Origin: a virus
Length of the DNA stretch: 64,000 nucleotides
Virus record (IMG/VR): IMGVR_UViG_3300022745_000017
Span: 124,001-188,000 of that record
Direction: 5' to 3' (one strand)
Part shown: in pieces, positions 1-7,896 of the stretch
Numbering within the stretch: position 1 is the first letter of the stretch
Layout: every line of letters starts with the position of its first letter
Program-made: the position numbers and the translations under genes
Notes under the pieces: generated by a model
The model's input: the letters and a program-made list of their open reading frames with translations, nothing else
What the model was told of the DNA's origin: nothing
Databases searched by the model: none

Positions 1-1
1 T

Positions 2-643
2 AATCAAGATGGTGAAGATTACTACACACCGCTCTTGTCCGATTTTGAGCGTGATGATGTCAAGGCTGCCATCATTGCACTAGCCACTTCTGCTCAGGTT
101 TCTTACTCGCAAAAGTCACTAGCAGAAGCACTGACTGCTTGCTATAGCCACTACGCTGATTACGTCTACATGCTCTCGCAGTCTCGTCAAAGTACACCTG
201 AAAAACAGGATGATGATGTCTGTTTGCCCATTGATTACCCACGTCTTGTCGACGTGTATGGAATTGGCAAGGAGCTGGTGCTGGTGGACGCCTCTGGCAA
301 GACAATCCCAGAAAAGACAAGTCAGCGGTTTGTAGGCGTGATTACATCGGCACAGATCTTTACCAGTGTCAAGCAAAATGGTACGCTAATGATGCTAGAC
401 GCACCATATGTGCGTTTTACGGCATCAAAAAAGGTCGGCCACGAACCGAGCTTTGTCGCACTGGTTCGACTTAACACCACAGCACACCCTGGGGCCGATC
501 AGGTTTGCTGGGAAGACGCCAATGTCGAGGAAGACTACTGGGCCGATGCTCGCCAGTACCTTTGGCTAATGGGCAATAAAAATCCAGTTCTCAAGAACAT
601 CAGGACAGAAAATCCCGGTGTTGACTGGAGTGTCTGGCAATGA
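2..643 (+). CDS. Hypothetical protein, 5' end outside window
   Basis: The reading frame is open from the first bases of the window to a TGA at 641-643, so the true start lies upstream and at least 213 residues are visible. A TTG at 35 is only an internal possibility. No known domain is recognised; the product looks soluble, with no membrane segment. Its stop overlaps the next start in an ATGA arrangement at 640, so the two genes are probably translationally coupled. Confidence 0.75.
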   Translation, partial: NQDGEDYYTPLLSDFERDDVKAAIIALATSAQVSYSQKSLAEALTACYSHYADYVYMLSQSRQSTPEKQDDDVCLPIDYPRLVDVYGIGKELVLVDASGKTIPEKTSQRFVGVITSAQIFTSVKQNGTLMMLDAPYVRFTASKKVGHEPSFVALVRLNTTAHPGADQVCWEDANVEEDYWADARQYLWLMGNKNPVLKNIRTENPGVDWSVWQ

Positions 644-948
644 GCTTTGCACAAACGATCGCTGCGTTCTACATCTCCCAGTACCACCAGATCCAAGCCG
701 GTGGCTGGGCCGTGGCCATTACCATCATCATGCCTTACGTGCTGAGCGTCAACACCATGTTCAGCATGCACTACGTCGGCAAGCTGCGCACCATTGGCTG
801 GGCACTCCAGTTGGGTGGACAGTTTGGCTGGCTGCTGTGGATGGTGGTGTCTCAGAACTTCGGGTTCTTGTTGCTCAACGCCTTCATGTGGTATGTGATC
901 ATCAAGAACCTCTTGGCCTGGCGTAAGAACCCGCCGTCACAAGGCTAA
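640..948 (+). CDS. Small multi-pass membrane protein
   Basis: The 102-residue product has about three hydrophobic segments (roughly residues 20-38, 50-70 and 73-90) and ends in a basic tail (AWRKNPPSQG). Aromatic-rich spacing such as GWALQLGGQFGWLLW resembles small phage membrane proteins with a PnuC-like layout, but that link is weak. It starts in an ATGA overlap with the upstream gene and is followed by a strong terminator. Its codons are more GC-rich than those of its downstream neighbours. A holin-like or transporter-like role is possible but not shown. Confidence 0.75.
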   Translation: MSFAQTIAAFYISQYHQIQAGGWAVAITIIMPYVLSVNTMFSMHYVGKLRTIGWALQLGGQFGWLLWMVVSQNFGFLLLNAFMWYVIIKNLLAWRKNPPSQG

Positions 949-960
949 ACAACAACCACT

Positions 961-1007
961 GCGCTGTACTGCTTGGCTAAATACCAAGCAGTACAGCGCT
1001 CTTTTTT
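961..1007 (+). terminator. Rho-independent terminator
   Basis: A perfect 16-bp stem (961-976 with 984-999) with a 7-nt loop is followed by TCTTTTTT. It ends the unit that includes the membrane protein gene. Confidence 0.9.
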
Positions 1008-1020
1008 GAGGATGATAAAC

Positions 1021-1440
1021 ATGTCTGGTTTTAAAGCATTTCTGGAATTGGCTCAGATGGAACAAGAGGAGTTAATCCAGCCAGCTGATGGTAGTGGCGC
1101 TATCGCTGTGACTTATTATGTTGACTTTCATGGCACACGCTACCGTGTAAAATGCGAGTATGTTAATAACGCAGTTGGAGCTACTAACGAGATCTCTTTC
1201 ACGCATAGTGACGAAGGGTTTAACTTACAGGAAGCTCTCACGACCCGCAAGGATGAGTTAATCTTTCAATACCTCATCAGGATGCCTAAGCGCAATACAC
1301 GGATTTATCTGGCCTTCGACGATGCAAACAACGAGGCTAGCTGTATTTGCAAACACCCCCGTTGGTGCATCAAGATCACCACCACTAAAATAACCAAACA
1401 GCTCGCAGAGGTTAACAATGAAAAAGTTCAACCCGAGTGA
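1021..1440 (+). CDS. Hypothetical protein (139 aa)
   Basis: The ATG at 1021 is chosen because GAGG at 1008-1011 lies nine bases upstream; the earlier in-frame starts sit inside the terminator or directly on the GAGG. The product is soluble and carries several cysteines near its C-terminus (SCICKHPRWC), but no family is recognised. The next gene begins inside its 3' end, which suggests co-translation. Confidence 0.75.
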   Translation: MSGFKAFLELAQMEQEELIQPADGSGAIAVTYYVDFHGTRYRVKCEYVNNAVGATNEISFTHSDEGFNLQEALTTRKDELIFQYLIRMPKRNTRIYLAFDDANNEASCICKHPRWCIKITTTKITKQLAEVNNEKVQPE

Positions 1441-1903
1441 GTTAGCACAGGTGCGCCAGCGGGTAGAAGAGTTGATGGCTAAGCCCATTGATGAAAATGT
1501 CGAACCTGAGCTACTGGCTTGTGAGTTGAGTAGCTTATACTGGGCTGGCAGCTTTTACAACGCGCTCATGCGCTCTGTGCACATGGCGTGGCGAGGTAGA
1601 ATCACTGTAGATGAGCGCCCGGTCATCTCTGGCGTTTTTGTGTGCTCAAAGTACCTACACCTCGATGTCTTGATCGCTGAGGGTAGTCTGGTTAGACAAC
1701 TATTCAATGAAACCAATACCGAGCCTGCTACCGACCCTACAAAGGCTATCCGGGCCATACTACCTGACTGCCACATCTTCGGTCAGTACTTTGAAAACAA
1801 CGGCAAGACGTACCGCGCAGTCTACACATTTCGTGTGAGTGGCTTCAAAGAGCCACCTATCTTACTTATCTCAACCACCTCTTGCAAGAAAGAACTGTTA
1901 TGA
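1418..1903 (+). CDS. Hypothetical protein (161 aa)
   Basis: It begins 23 bases before the end of the preceding gene and ends in an ATGA overlap with the following one, as the middle gene of a three-gene operon. No domain is recognised. The composition is mixed alpha/beta with no membrane segment. Confidence 0.75.
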   Translation: MKKFNPSELAQVRQRVEELMAKPIDENVEPELLACELSSLYWAGSFYNALMRSVHMAWRGRITVDERPVISGVFVCSKYLHLDVLIAEGSLVRQLFNETNTEPATDPTKAIRAILPDCHIFGQYFENNGKTYRAVYTFRVSGFKEPPILLISTTSCKKELL

Positions 1904-2481
1904 GCCAACAAGAATATGTGATCGGTGAACAAGTCGGTCAATGCTTACTAGCGACGGAGCGCGCTGACATCTTTCTTTTTCAGCGACTACCCGATGACAA
2001 TGGTAAGGCGCGCTACATGGAGATCTCTAGTAAGCAAGAGGTCGACGTGTATTACCGCTTCAAAGATGATAAAATCATTTTTGTTGATAAAGATAAGGAG
2101 AAGTCAGAGATCGTTGTGGAAAAGTTTGAAGCTGGCTACACAGTTGTTTCCGAAGAACAATTGGTTAGTCTCTACTCCTTGGAGTTCACATGGCAAAACA
2201 TCCCGATTGCCTGGACCTCAGAAGTGGCGCAAGCTCAGGGTAAGGCTATTACTGCGCTGAAGAACCAACGAGTTAAATACCGTCCGTCACCACCACCTGA
2301 GCGTCTAGAAACTATGGTCGATGAGAAGATCATCTATGTACTCTCGACTGCACTCGATGAGTTGGTGTCAGCTTGCCTAGATGAGAAGGGCAGTCCTGTT
2401 GCTCCTAGCAAAGCCGCGATCGCTAAGGCGCGCTCGATGCTACCGGCCAAGTACAAGAACACCTTTGTGAAGAAGGTGTAA
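1900..2481 (+). CDS. Hypothetical protein (193 aa)
   Basis: The ATG at 1900 overlaps the previous stop (ATGA) with AAGAAAG upstream, so it is preferred over an in-frame start at 1882. The product is rich in charged residues. Its C-terminal part (KSAIAKARSMLPAKYKN style) is basic and might bind nucleic acid, but no family is recognised. It is the last gene of its operon. Confidence 0.75.
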   Translation: MSQQEYVIGEQVGQCLLATERADIFLFQRLPDDNGKARYMEISSKQEVDVYYRFKDDKIIFVDKDKEKSEIVVEKFEAGYTVVSEEQLVSLYSLEFTWQNIPIAWTSEVAQAQGKAITALKNQRVKYRPSPPPERLETMVDEKIIYVLSTALDELVSACLDEKGSPVAPSKAAIAKARSMLPAKYKNTFVKKV

Positions 2482-2489
2482 GCTGCTGA

Positions 2490-2538
2490 CACTGGGGTGA
2501 CTTGGCTCACCCCAGTGCCGGTTTGTTTCTTTTTATTC
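2490..2538 (+). terminator. Hairpin terminator with T-rich tail
   Basis: The stem CACTGGGGTGA (2490-2500) pairs with 2507-2517 over a 6-nt loop. It is followed by a T-rich stretch containing TTTCTTTTTATT. Confidence 0.7.
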
Positions 2539-2552
2539 GATCCTAGAAAATC

Positions 2553-2566
2553 TCAGTCACATATAT
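2553..2566 (+). promoter_or_regulatory. Phage promoter-like motif TCAGTCACATATAT
   Basis: This is one of a family of near-identical intergenic motifs that lie after a terminator and 60-80 bases before a start codon. The folded leader begins about six bases after the ATAT, the position expected for a transcription start. Confidence 0.55.
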
Positions 2567-2571
2567 CAATG

Positions 2572-2616
2572 GTGAGTTAGTGATGGTGTTAAGCTGACTC
2601 GCTTCTATTTTACACC
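2572..2616 (+). promoter_or_regulatory. Pseudoknot leader, copy 1
   Basis: Stem 1 pairs 2572-2580 with 2594-2602 (9 bp, two U-G). Stem 2 pairs GGTGT in the loop (2585-2589) with ACACC (2612-2616), directly before the GGAG at 2618-2621. The result is an H-type pseudoknot ending at the ribosome binding site. Confidence 0.6.
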
Positions 2617-2628
2617 CGGAGATTGATC

Positions 2629-3003
2629 ATGCGTATTGTTGTTACCCAAGCTGAGTTCGCTCTGTTCGCCAAACAAAATGCTGCGCTGGCAGCACTGGTG
2701 AAGAAAGAGTTTGGGATTGACCTCAAAGGTGAGGAGATCTCAATGCAAGAAGTGGCTGCAAAGTTGTCATCGAAAACGAAGTCTACCTGGGCTGACGCCT
2801 GGGTAGACCAGGATACTGAGTGCCTCGTGATCTACGTCTCGGAAGATGCCTTGCGCATCTCTGGTGCGATGATGCTGGAAAACGCCGAAGCGATCTTTGC
2901 GATCGGTAAGGCTTTCTACGCAGTATTCAGCATGGTTAAACCCATGCTGAAAGGTATTGTGGCACGGGCGGATGCCATCCGCCAGCGCTACGTGCTGAAG
3001 TGA
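2629..3003 (+). CDS. Hypothetical protein with pseudoknot leader (124 aa)
   Basis: The start is the ATG seven bases after GGAG (2618-2621), not the in-frame TTG at 2623. The product is a small soluble protein with no recognised domain and a moderately hydrophobic C-terminal third (residues about 85-110). It is transcribed alone: a motif promoter and pseudoknot lie upstream, and a palindrome that begins at its stop codon plus a terminator lie downstream. Confidence 0.75.
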   Translation: MRIVVTQAEFALFAKQNAALAALVKKEFGIDLKGEEISMQEVAAKLSSKTKSTWADAWVDQDTECLVIYVSEDALRISGAMMLENAEAIFAIGKAFYAVFSMVKPMLKGIVARADAIRQRYVLK

Positions 3004-3032
3004 TTACAGTGGGCCTAGGCCCACTGTAATCA
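3001..3032. repeat. 32-bp perfect palindrome overlapping a stop codon
   Basis: The sequence is a perfect palindrome without a spacer, with the core GGGCCTAGGCCC. Its first three bases are the stop codon of the upstream gene. The same core occurs in the palindromes at 33760 and 43532. Confidence 0.9.
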
Positions 3033-3033
3033 G

Positions 3034-3058
3034 AGAAACCGGAAACGGTTTCTTTTTT
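3034..3058 (+). terminator. Rho-independent terminator with GAAA tetraloop
   Basis: AGAAACCG (3034-3041) pairs with CGGTTTCT (3046-3053) around a GAAA loop and is followed by a T run. It lies directly after the palindrome. Confidence 0.92.
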
Positions 3059-3075
3059 CATTCGAGATATAGACA

Positions 3076-3085
3076 ATCACATATA
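3076..3085 (+). promoter_or_regulatory. Phage promoter-like motif ATCACATATA
   Basis: A member of the CACATATA motif family, placed after a terminator and before a pseudoknot leader. Confidence 0.5.
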
Positions 3086-3092
3086 CTCACCT

Positions 3093-3136
3093 TGATGAGC
3101 AATGGTGTTGCGCTTATCACTTCAAACATTTACACC
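3093..3136 (+). promoter_or_regulatory. Pseudoknot leader, copy 2
   Basis: Stem 1 pairs TGATGAGC (3093-3100) with GCTTATCA (3112-3119). Stem 2 pairs GGTGT (3104-3108) with ACACC (3132-3136). The junction is AAT, as in four other copies. The downstream ribosome binding site is AAGG at 3140-3143. Confidence 0.6.
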
Positions 3137-3151
3137 AAAAAGGTTAACAAC

Positions 3152-3607
3152 ATGGACCATAAACAAGTCCTCAGAATTCTCCAAGGTAAGCCTAACTACG
3201 TGCCAGGCTACCCTTTCGCAGGACAGTTCACTGTCATGGAGCCATCTCCTGACTTGCCCTCCCGTGAGTTGTTCTTTGCGGACGAGTCTGGTAGCGTTAA
3301 GCTGCTTGCCTCATTTGCTTCGTGCAAATACAAAGGTAGCCGTATTCTGTTTGACCGTGTAGAGTTTGAGTGGCGTGAGGTGACACCACCCTCACAAGCC
3401 CTACGATTCCTGCACAGCTTTGAGCCTCTTAAAGATGGTGTCTTAGACTTCCTGATCATGGCCCCGTCAGTGCGTCTGTACCGGCTCGACACCACACGAG
3501 CTGTCAAGCACATCTCTCCTATCGGCAAGGTGGACAAGCTGTTCATCAAGCTAGATAGTAGCTGGGACAGCACTGACGCTTTCATCATCACTCGCGTAAT
3601 GGCCTAA
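3152..3607 (+). CDS. Hypothetical protein with pseudoknot leader (151 aa)
   Basis: The ATG at 3152 follows AAAAAGG with eight bases of spacing. The longer in-frame start at 3092 would put the pseudoknot inside the coding region and is rejected. The product is soluble with no recognised domain. It is a single-gene unit ended by the terminator at 3628. Confidence 0.75.
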   Translation: MDHKQVLRILQGKPNYVPGYPFAGQFTVMEPSPDLPSRELFFADESGSVKLLASFASCKYKGSRILFDRVEFEWREVTPPSQALRFLHSFEPLKDGVLDFLIMAPSVRLYRLDTTRAVKHISPIGKVDKLFIKLDSSWDSTDAFIITRVMA

Positions 3608-3627
3608 CCGGGTCACTACGCGAGGAG

Positions 3628-3654
3628 AAGCACCTGCGGGTGCTTTTTCTTTTT
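3628..3654 (+). terminator. Rho-independent terminator
   Basis: AAGCACC pairs with GGTGCTT over a 4-nt loop and is followed by TTTCTTTTT. Confidence 0.9.
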
Positions 3655-3676
3655 GTCGATTCTATTTTATCACAGC

Positions 3677-3714
3677 ACCATATCACTTGAGTAGTCATGG
3701 CGCAGTGCTATGAC
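3677..3714 (+). promoter_or_regulatory. Degenerate promoter motif and leader hairpin
   Basis: CACCATATCAC (3677-3687) resembles the CACATATA motif. It is followed by a 7-bp hairpin (3694-3700 with 3708-3714) whose loop contains AGTGCTA, matching the stem-2 signature of the pseudoknot leaders. No GCACT partner lies downstream, so this looks like a degenerate member. Confidence 0.35.
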
Positions 3715-3740
3715 CTTCTTAGCTTAGAAAGGCTACTATC

Positions 3741-4238
3741 ATGTTCAAGAATATCGTGGGTATTTTGCTGGGGTTGGTGCTCTGTATTTTGGTGAGTGCC
3801 TGTGGGCAGAGCAAGCCGCCCGAGATCCCTGTGGTCGTGGCAGCCAGTGCACCCGAAACCAAGGTCAAGGTAGTGCCTTACGAGACGTGGAGCAAGAACT
3901 CTGCGGCCAGTCGTGACAACCTCACCATCAACGCCAACGCCTACCGATCCAGTTCTGCGCGTTTGAAGGGCTACAACTTCATTGACCGGGCGGACTCCAC
4001 GATTGGCTCCAAGTGTTCGGTTGGTCATGGCTGGGCTGAAGTCATCTTCACCAAAGCGGATGAAGAAAAGAAAGATGCCACAGGCAACCCCGTCATCCAC
4101 CGTATCTCGGTGTGGTGCAGCACGTTTGACAAGTCTCGCGGCTGCATGTTGGACGACGTGTTTCGCAAGTCGAACTACACCACCGAGGCGCAAGAATGCC
4201 AAGACGGTAAACTGCCTGACCCCCTGCCGCGCATCTGA
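3741..4238 (+). CDS. Predicted lipoprotein (165 aa)
   Basis: The N-terminus has a hydrophobic signal (residues 5-18) followed by a good lipobox, LVSAC, with the acylated cysteine at residue 21. The mature part contains five further cysteines (such as SKCSVGHGW and WCSTF) and suits the periplasm. The start is ATG 3741 after AGAAAGG. A tiny membrane protein gene follows within two bases. A phage lipoprotein might act in lysis (outer spanin) or superinfection exclusion; the sequence does not decide this. Confidence 0.8.
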   Translation: MFKNIVGILLGLVLCILVSACGQSKPPEIPVVVAASAPETKVKVVPYETWSKNSAASRDNLTINANAYRSSSARLKGYNFIDRADSTIGSKCSVGHGWAEVIFTKADEEKKDATGNPVIHRISVWCSTFDKSRGCMLDDVFRKSNYTTEAQECQDGKLPDPLPRI

Positions 4239-4239
4239 C

Positions 4240-4356
4240 ATGTTCACCATCCCTACCTTCTTGGCCAACATCGGTGCCGCTGTCGTGGTGACTGCCCTCT
4301 TGGGCACTGGCGGTGTCGTGGGTTGGTACGCCCATAAGTACCTGGGTAAGAAATAA
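4240..4356 (+). CDS. Tiny single-span membrane protein (38 aa)
   Basis: The ORF starts one base after the lipoprotein stop. It encodes one hydrophobic segment (residues about 9-29) with a short basic tail (HKYLGKK). No clear Shine-Dalgarno is visible, so translation would depend on coupling to the lipoprotein gene. It may be its partner, for example in lysis or exclusion. It is too small to assign to a family. Confidence 0.5.
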   Translation: MFTIPTFLANIGAAVVVTALLGTGGVVGWYAHKYLGKK

Positions 4357-4362
4357 GCCCTG

Positions 4363-4397
4363 GACAGTGTGTACGGTTAACACCCGTACACACTGTC
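4363..4397 (+). terminator. Long hairpin after the lipoprotein pair
   Basis: GACAGTGTGTACGG (4363-4376) pairs perfectly with 4384-4397. There is no T run, so it may be a processing or stability hairpin and not a terminator. Confidence 0.5.
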
Positions 4398-4422
4398 TAA
4401 CCACTCTCATTGAAAGATTTTT

Positions 4423-5205
4423 ATGCGCAGACTCACTCAACAACAAGCTCATGTCCATCAATACTTCGATGGTCGCACACGTCTTTTCATCACGAAAGAT
4501 TCCCTAAGCTCTGAAGATTCTCGTATCCAGGTCTATCGCGGCGTGATCAAAACCATTAGCATTGCCACAACAAACCAGGACGGCACTCCCAGTAAGAGAG
4601 CAATTGCCCACTACGAGGCTGTCGTAGAAAATGTGGGGTCTATATTTACAACAGTACTCTTGTCAGAGCAATTAGACAGTCTTGAGCGCGGGATTATCTG
4701 GAATACCAATCCTAACACAGTACACGATCTTAACAGTCGCTTCTTTGTGTCTGCAAAGCAAATCGCCATGTGGAGACCGCAGCAAGAGCGAATCCGTTTC
4801 TACGAGTCCATATGTCTGAATCACAAAGATTTGGTCACTTTGCATGGCTTTGATCTGTTGTACCTAGATCAGATCAAGAAGATCCAGAACTCCGGCTTGA
4901 GTGGGGCGTATGCGCCTATTGAGAAACACGAAATAGGTACGTTGACCAAGGCTGCTCGGCAAAACAATCCAGGAATCGATTCATCTTTTTGGACTGAAAA
5001 CAATGTGAAACCGGGCCACAATATCAGTGACACCTCTCTCACATTGGTCGACGAATCGGGGTTTGGTATCTTTAGCATTTTCAAGATCACAGACGATACC
5101 TACACGTTGGAGGAAGCCTGTGATGGATGCTACACGCGTGACTTCACCAAGCGACAACTCATCGAGCAACTGCGCAGCGCAATCAACTGGATTGAAAGAC
5201 AATGA
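4423..5205 (+). CDS. Hypothetical protein (260 aa)
   Basis: It starts at ATG 4423 with GAAAG upstream and ends in an ATGA overlap with the next gene, as the first of a three-gene chain. It is a soluble, mixed-composition protein. A CDGCYTRDF segment near the C-terminus carries two cysteines. No family is recognised. Confidence 0.75.
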   Translation: MRRLTQQQAHVHQYFDGRTRLFITKDSLSSEDSRIQVYRGVIKTISIATTNQDGTPSKRAIAHYEAVVENVGSIFTTVLLSEQLDSLERGIIWNTNPNTVHDLNSRFFVSAKQIAMWRPQQERIRFYESICLNHKDLVTLHGFDLLYLDQIKKIQNSGLSGAYAPIEKHEIGTLTKAARQNNPGIDSSFWTENNVKPGHNISDTSLTLVDESGFGIFSIFKITDDTYTLEEACDGCYTRDFTKRQLIEQLRSAINWIERQ

Positions 5206-5582
5206 AACCACAACCTCCCGAGAGCTCCTATGTGCGAGATGAAGAGATAGAGGTAAAGCCGCCTCTACCTCCAAAACCGCTACCACCAACCCGGCCTAAC
5301 AACAGAGTGACTGAGACAGGATTCTCTTCATTACCACCCCAATTAGTAGCAGTCATCCTTGTGGCTGTTATATTGCTGTTTATCTTACTGATGGTTGGAG
5401 CAGAAAAATCTGATCGCCATGTGTACCCTATACGAGTCGACGTAGTTGAGAGACTACCTGATAGTCAACCAGGTATGACCTGTGACAAATACACTGAGCG
5501 CAGATGTAAGGACGCCAGTCAAACAGAATGTGTGGTCTGGGGATCACCACGGATATCTTGCTACCAGAGGAGTGCCAAATGA
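5202..5582 (+). CDS. Single-pass membrane protein, proline-rich N-terminus
   Basis: The 126-residue product has a proline-rich cytoplasmic head (PPLPPKPLPPTRP, residues about 20-32), one strong membrane span (about 47-67) and a short outer domain with five cysteines. It overlaps its neighbours at both ends (ATGA), so it is translated as part of a chain. Type II topology with a cysteine-bearing periplasmic domain is the likely layout; the function is unknown. Confidence 0.75.
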   Translation: MKPQPPESSYVRDEEIEVKPPLPPKPLPPTRPNNRVTETGFSSLPPQLVAVILVAVILLFILLMVGAEKSDRHVYPIRVDVVERLPDSQPGMTCDKYTERRCKDASQTECVVWGSPRISCYQRSAK

Positions 5583-5989
5583 ACAACCCGGCAATAGAAG
5601 AGCAGTTGCACAGCTTCGAAAAACAGATTAAAAATACCCTCAAAGTAGTTGCTAACGCAGATGGCTACAGCGAAGATGGTTGGTCTGGCGTACATCCGGC
5701 AGACCGACAAAAGGTCGCTGATGTTTTGCTAGGCGGTATCGCCTCTCTAAAAGCCATATATGCAGCAGCTCAGCATGGTCGCACTAACACCGTCGATGAG
5801 CTCCGTGAAAAACTAATGCTGGGTTGGAGCACTACCAAGTATGAGTTTAAATCGTCCTACGACACAGTTCGACATTACCGGGACCTCGCTACTTGTCTGG
5901 AGTCTCAGATCTGTATCTTTAGCTGGACAGTTTCAAAAAGCGGTGAGATTGATAATACACTAGGTGCACGCACCAGGTTGGCGTCTTAA
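5579..5989 (+). CDS. Hypothetical protein (136 aa)
   Basis: The ATG at 5579 overlaps the previous stop and follows GAGGAG with six bases of spacing, so it is preferred to the earlier start at 5528. The product is small, soluble and mainly helical. It is the last gene of the operon; no family is recognised. Confidence 0.75.
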   Translation: MNNPAIEEQLHSFEKQIKNTLKVVANADGYSEDGWSGVHPADRQKVADVLLGGIASLKAIYAAAQHGRTNTVDELREKLMLGWSTTKYEFKSSYDTVRHYRDLATCLESQICIFSWTVSKSGEIDNTLGARTRLAS

Positions 5990-6000
5990 CCCAGTTTTCT

Positions 6001-6014
6001 TCAGTCACATATAT
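6001..6014 (+). promoter_or_regulatory. Phage promoter-like motif TCAGTCACATATAT
   Basis: An exact copy of the motif at 2553, again preceded by TTTTCT and followed by a pseudoknot leader. Confidence 0.55.
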
Positions 6015-6018
6015 CAAT

Positions 6019-6067
6019 GGTGAGTCTTTGATGGTGTTAAAGGACTCACCTATCTGAAACATACACC
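6019..6067 (+). promoter_or_regulatory. Pseudoknot leader, copy 3
   Basis: Stem 1 pairs GGTGAGTC (6019-6026) perfectly with GACTCACC (6043-6050) and extends by two pairs inward. Stem 2 pairs GGTGT (6033-6037) with ACACC (6063-6067), two bases before GGAG (6070-6073). Confidence 0.65.
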
Positions 6068-6081
6068 CTGGAGTATTTATC

Positions 6082-6510
6082 ATGCGCAAGTCCAACAGCA
6101 ACCCCGCCGACACATACATTCGCCTGATGGAGGCGGCCTCCTTAGCGAAAGCCATCTGCATTGCGATCTATGGGTCGGTGGAGAATTTCCCGAAAGACTG
6201 GGGGACAAACCTGGCGAAGTACCCTCGGCTTGCCCAATGGAAAGCTCTGCGGAGCAAGGCCGCCGACGCGGGCGAGAAGCTCTTGTCTGAGCATAAGGGG
6301 CCGGATAAACAGCGAGAGCTGTTTGTCCACTTCATGATCTACAAAGGTGACACCCTGGTGGACAAAATGGCTGCTGTGCGGTTGACGCACATTGTGAAGC
6401 CCAACACTGAAACGGCGGGGCTACTCCACATCCCAGTGGAGCACTTAGGTGCGCAGCAGCTCCAAGCCGAGCTGAACCTGTTCTTGGACACCCACCGGAT
6501 CTACGTGTAA
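6082..6510 (+). CDS. Hypothetical protein with pseudoknot leader (142 aa)
   Basis: It starts at ATG 6082, eight bases after GGAG. The product is a helical, lysine- and alanine-rich soluble protein with GC-rich codons compared with neighbouring genes. No family is recognised. It is a single-gene unit, bounded by the motif promoter and the hairpin at 6523. Confidence 0.75.
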   Translation: MRKSNSNPADTYIRLMEAASLAKAICIAIYGSVENFPKDWGTNLAKYPRLAQWKALRSKAADAGEKLLSEHKGPDKQRELFVHFMIYKGDTLVDKMAAVRLTHIVKPNTETAGLLHIPVEHLGAQQLQAELNLFLDTHRIYV

Positions 6511-6522
6511 GTCTGGTGGGCT

Positions 6523-6567
6523 AGCTACGGGTGGGCCTCGGCCCACCCGTAGCTGCTCTTTCTTTTT
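6523..6567 (+). terminator. 14-bp stem hairpin with T-rich tail
   Basis: AGCTACGGGTGGGC (6523-6536) pairs with 6541-6554 around CTCG and is followed by CTCTTTCTTTTTTG. Confidence 0.85.
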
Positions 6568-6587
6568 TGTTTCGATTCATCTACACC

Positions 6588-6617
6588 CACATATCACCTA
6601 CGTGGTCTAATCTAGAC
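6588..6617 (+). promoter_or_regulatory. Promoter-like motif CACATATCAC and leader hairpin
   Basis: The motif (6588-6597) is followed by a GTCTA/TAGAC hairpin (6605-6617). No second stem is visible, so this is not a pseudoknot copy. Confidence 0.45.
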
Positions 6618-6639
6618 TATCACTGTGAGAGTACTTATC

Positions 6640-7830
6640 ATGATCAATACGCAATCCCTGATGGAAAACTTGCAAAATGGCAAGACCGTCTACCGTGTCG
6701 GCTTTCGCTATGATCAAAACAGCAAGCAACCCATCTACAAGCTGTTCGAAGTCATTGGTTACCGAGCCGTGGTGGCCATGTCGCACACAGCTATTCACTC
6801 ATCTGTTCCAATGCCTGAGGTTAAAATGGCAGCGATCTTGAAAGGATCGTGCGAGCAAGACATCTATATCCTTGGTGGGCGACCTTCTAAAACGGATGGG
6901 GTCGAGACATGGATGATGATTTATGGTCGCTCCATCTGTAGTAACCATTACGACATTACCCGAGAGAAAGATCATGGTGACATCTGGTTTGAAGTACAGA
7001 TGTACGCTAACCTCACCTACGACAGTGAGCTGATGATCGGGGCTATCAAAGCGTTCCCCCAGGCTTGGCAAGCTGTGCCGGATGAGCTGTTGGGCGCTGC
7101 TTATTGCCTGAACTGCTACGCAGACGAGACACCTATTGATTTCGAACTCCTGAAAGCCCTGCGCAGCGGGGATACCGTGTCTGAAAAACTGGTGATCAGT
7201 ACGAAAAGCTGGGATGGTGGCCATCCCACTGACACACCTAAGGCTTATAACAAACAAGGCCTGGTGGTTACTGACCCATTTGGTCGGAGCAGCCCCACTG
7301 ACATGAGCGTCGTTCCGGCAGGGAAATTCAACCGTGCTGGCCCTACGGGGGATGGTAAGGAGTATTCCCATCACGCTTGGGTCAATCGCTTGCCTGGCTT
7401 GGTGCCTTCCTCACAACACGCATCTGCGCCCAATACCTTCAAGTGTACAGATTGCGTGCAACAAGTGACCATGTTTTGCCCAGGTGATCATAGCGGTTGT
7501 CCGAATGATTTCCGAGGTATTCGTGAGGCCATGGCTGTCGTCGCTGAAATAAATGAGTCGCCAGCCAGTGGTGAAGATGTAGGGGTTGAATCGCCGGCAG
7601 AAGTGTCTGCGTTTGCTGCGCAGCATCGCTTCGATTGTCCCACCACTTTAGAGCAGGCGCGTGAAAGCGCTGATAACCAAAGACCGGTGGTCGCGGGGTT
7701 GAGCGCTTTCTTCGATCCATCAAAAGCTTACGAGGAGGCAAATCTGAAAACTGATGAGCTGCCGCGTCAGGAGTCTAGTGATACCTCATCGCAAAGCGAC
7801 ACATCGACGCCCGATACATCCCAGGACTGA
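6640..7830 (+). CDS. Paralogue-cluster protein with cysteine motif (396 aa)
   Basis: It starts at ATG 6640 after GAGAG. The segment at about residues 130-175 (AFPQAWQ, then YADETPID) matches the AFPHVWH / LYIDEP region of the genes at 8674 and 9545, so it belongs to the same expanded family. A later block holds CTDC and CPGDHSGCP cysteines (about residues 267-289), a possible metal site. The last 60 residues are disordered and rich in S, T, D and Q. It has its own promoter-like motif and is the first and largest gene of the cluster. Function unknown. Confidence 0.75.
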   Translation: MINTQSLMENLQNGKTVYRVGFRYDQNSKQPIYKLFEVIGYRAVVAMSHTAIHSSVPMPEVKMAAILKGSCEQDIYILGGRPSKTDGVETWMMIYGRSICSNHYDITREKDHGDIWFEVQMYANLTYDSELMIGAIKAFPQAWQAVPDELLGAAYCLNCYADETPIDFELLKALRSGDTVSEKLVISTKSWDGGHPTDTPKAYNKQGLVVTDPFGRSSPTDMSVVPAGKFNRAGPTGDGKEYSHHAWVNRLPGLVPSSQHASAPNTFKCTDCVQQVTMFCPGDHSGCPNDFRGIREAMAVVAEINESPASGEDVGVESPAEVSAFAAQHRFDCPTTLEQARESADNQRPVVAGLSAFFDPSKAYEEANLKTDELPRQESSDTSSQSDTSTPDTSQD

Positions 7831-7840
7831 TTGAACCCCA

Positions 7841-7874
7841 GTACACTAGGTGAGGGTCTACTCACCTAGTGTAC
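7841..7874 (+). terminator. 14-bp perfect intergenic hairpin
   Basis: GTACACTAGGTGAG (7841-7854) pairs with 7861-7874 over a 6-nt loop. There is no T run; the next Shine-Dalgarno is 13 bases downstream. It may be a processing or stability element between co-transcribed genes. Confidence 0.5.
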
Positions 7875-7896
7875 GTCCTCTATCTCGGAGTTTTAT

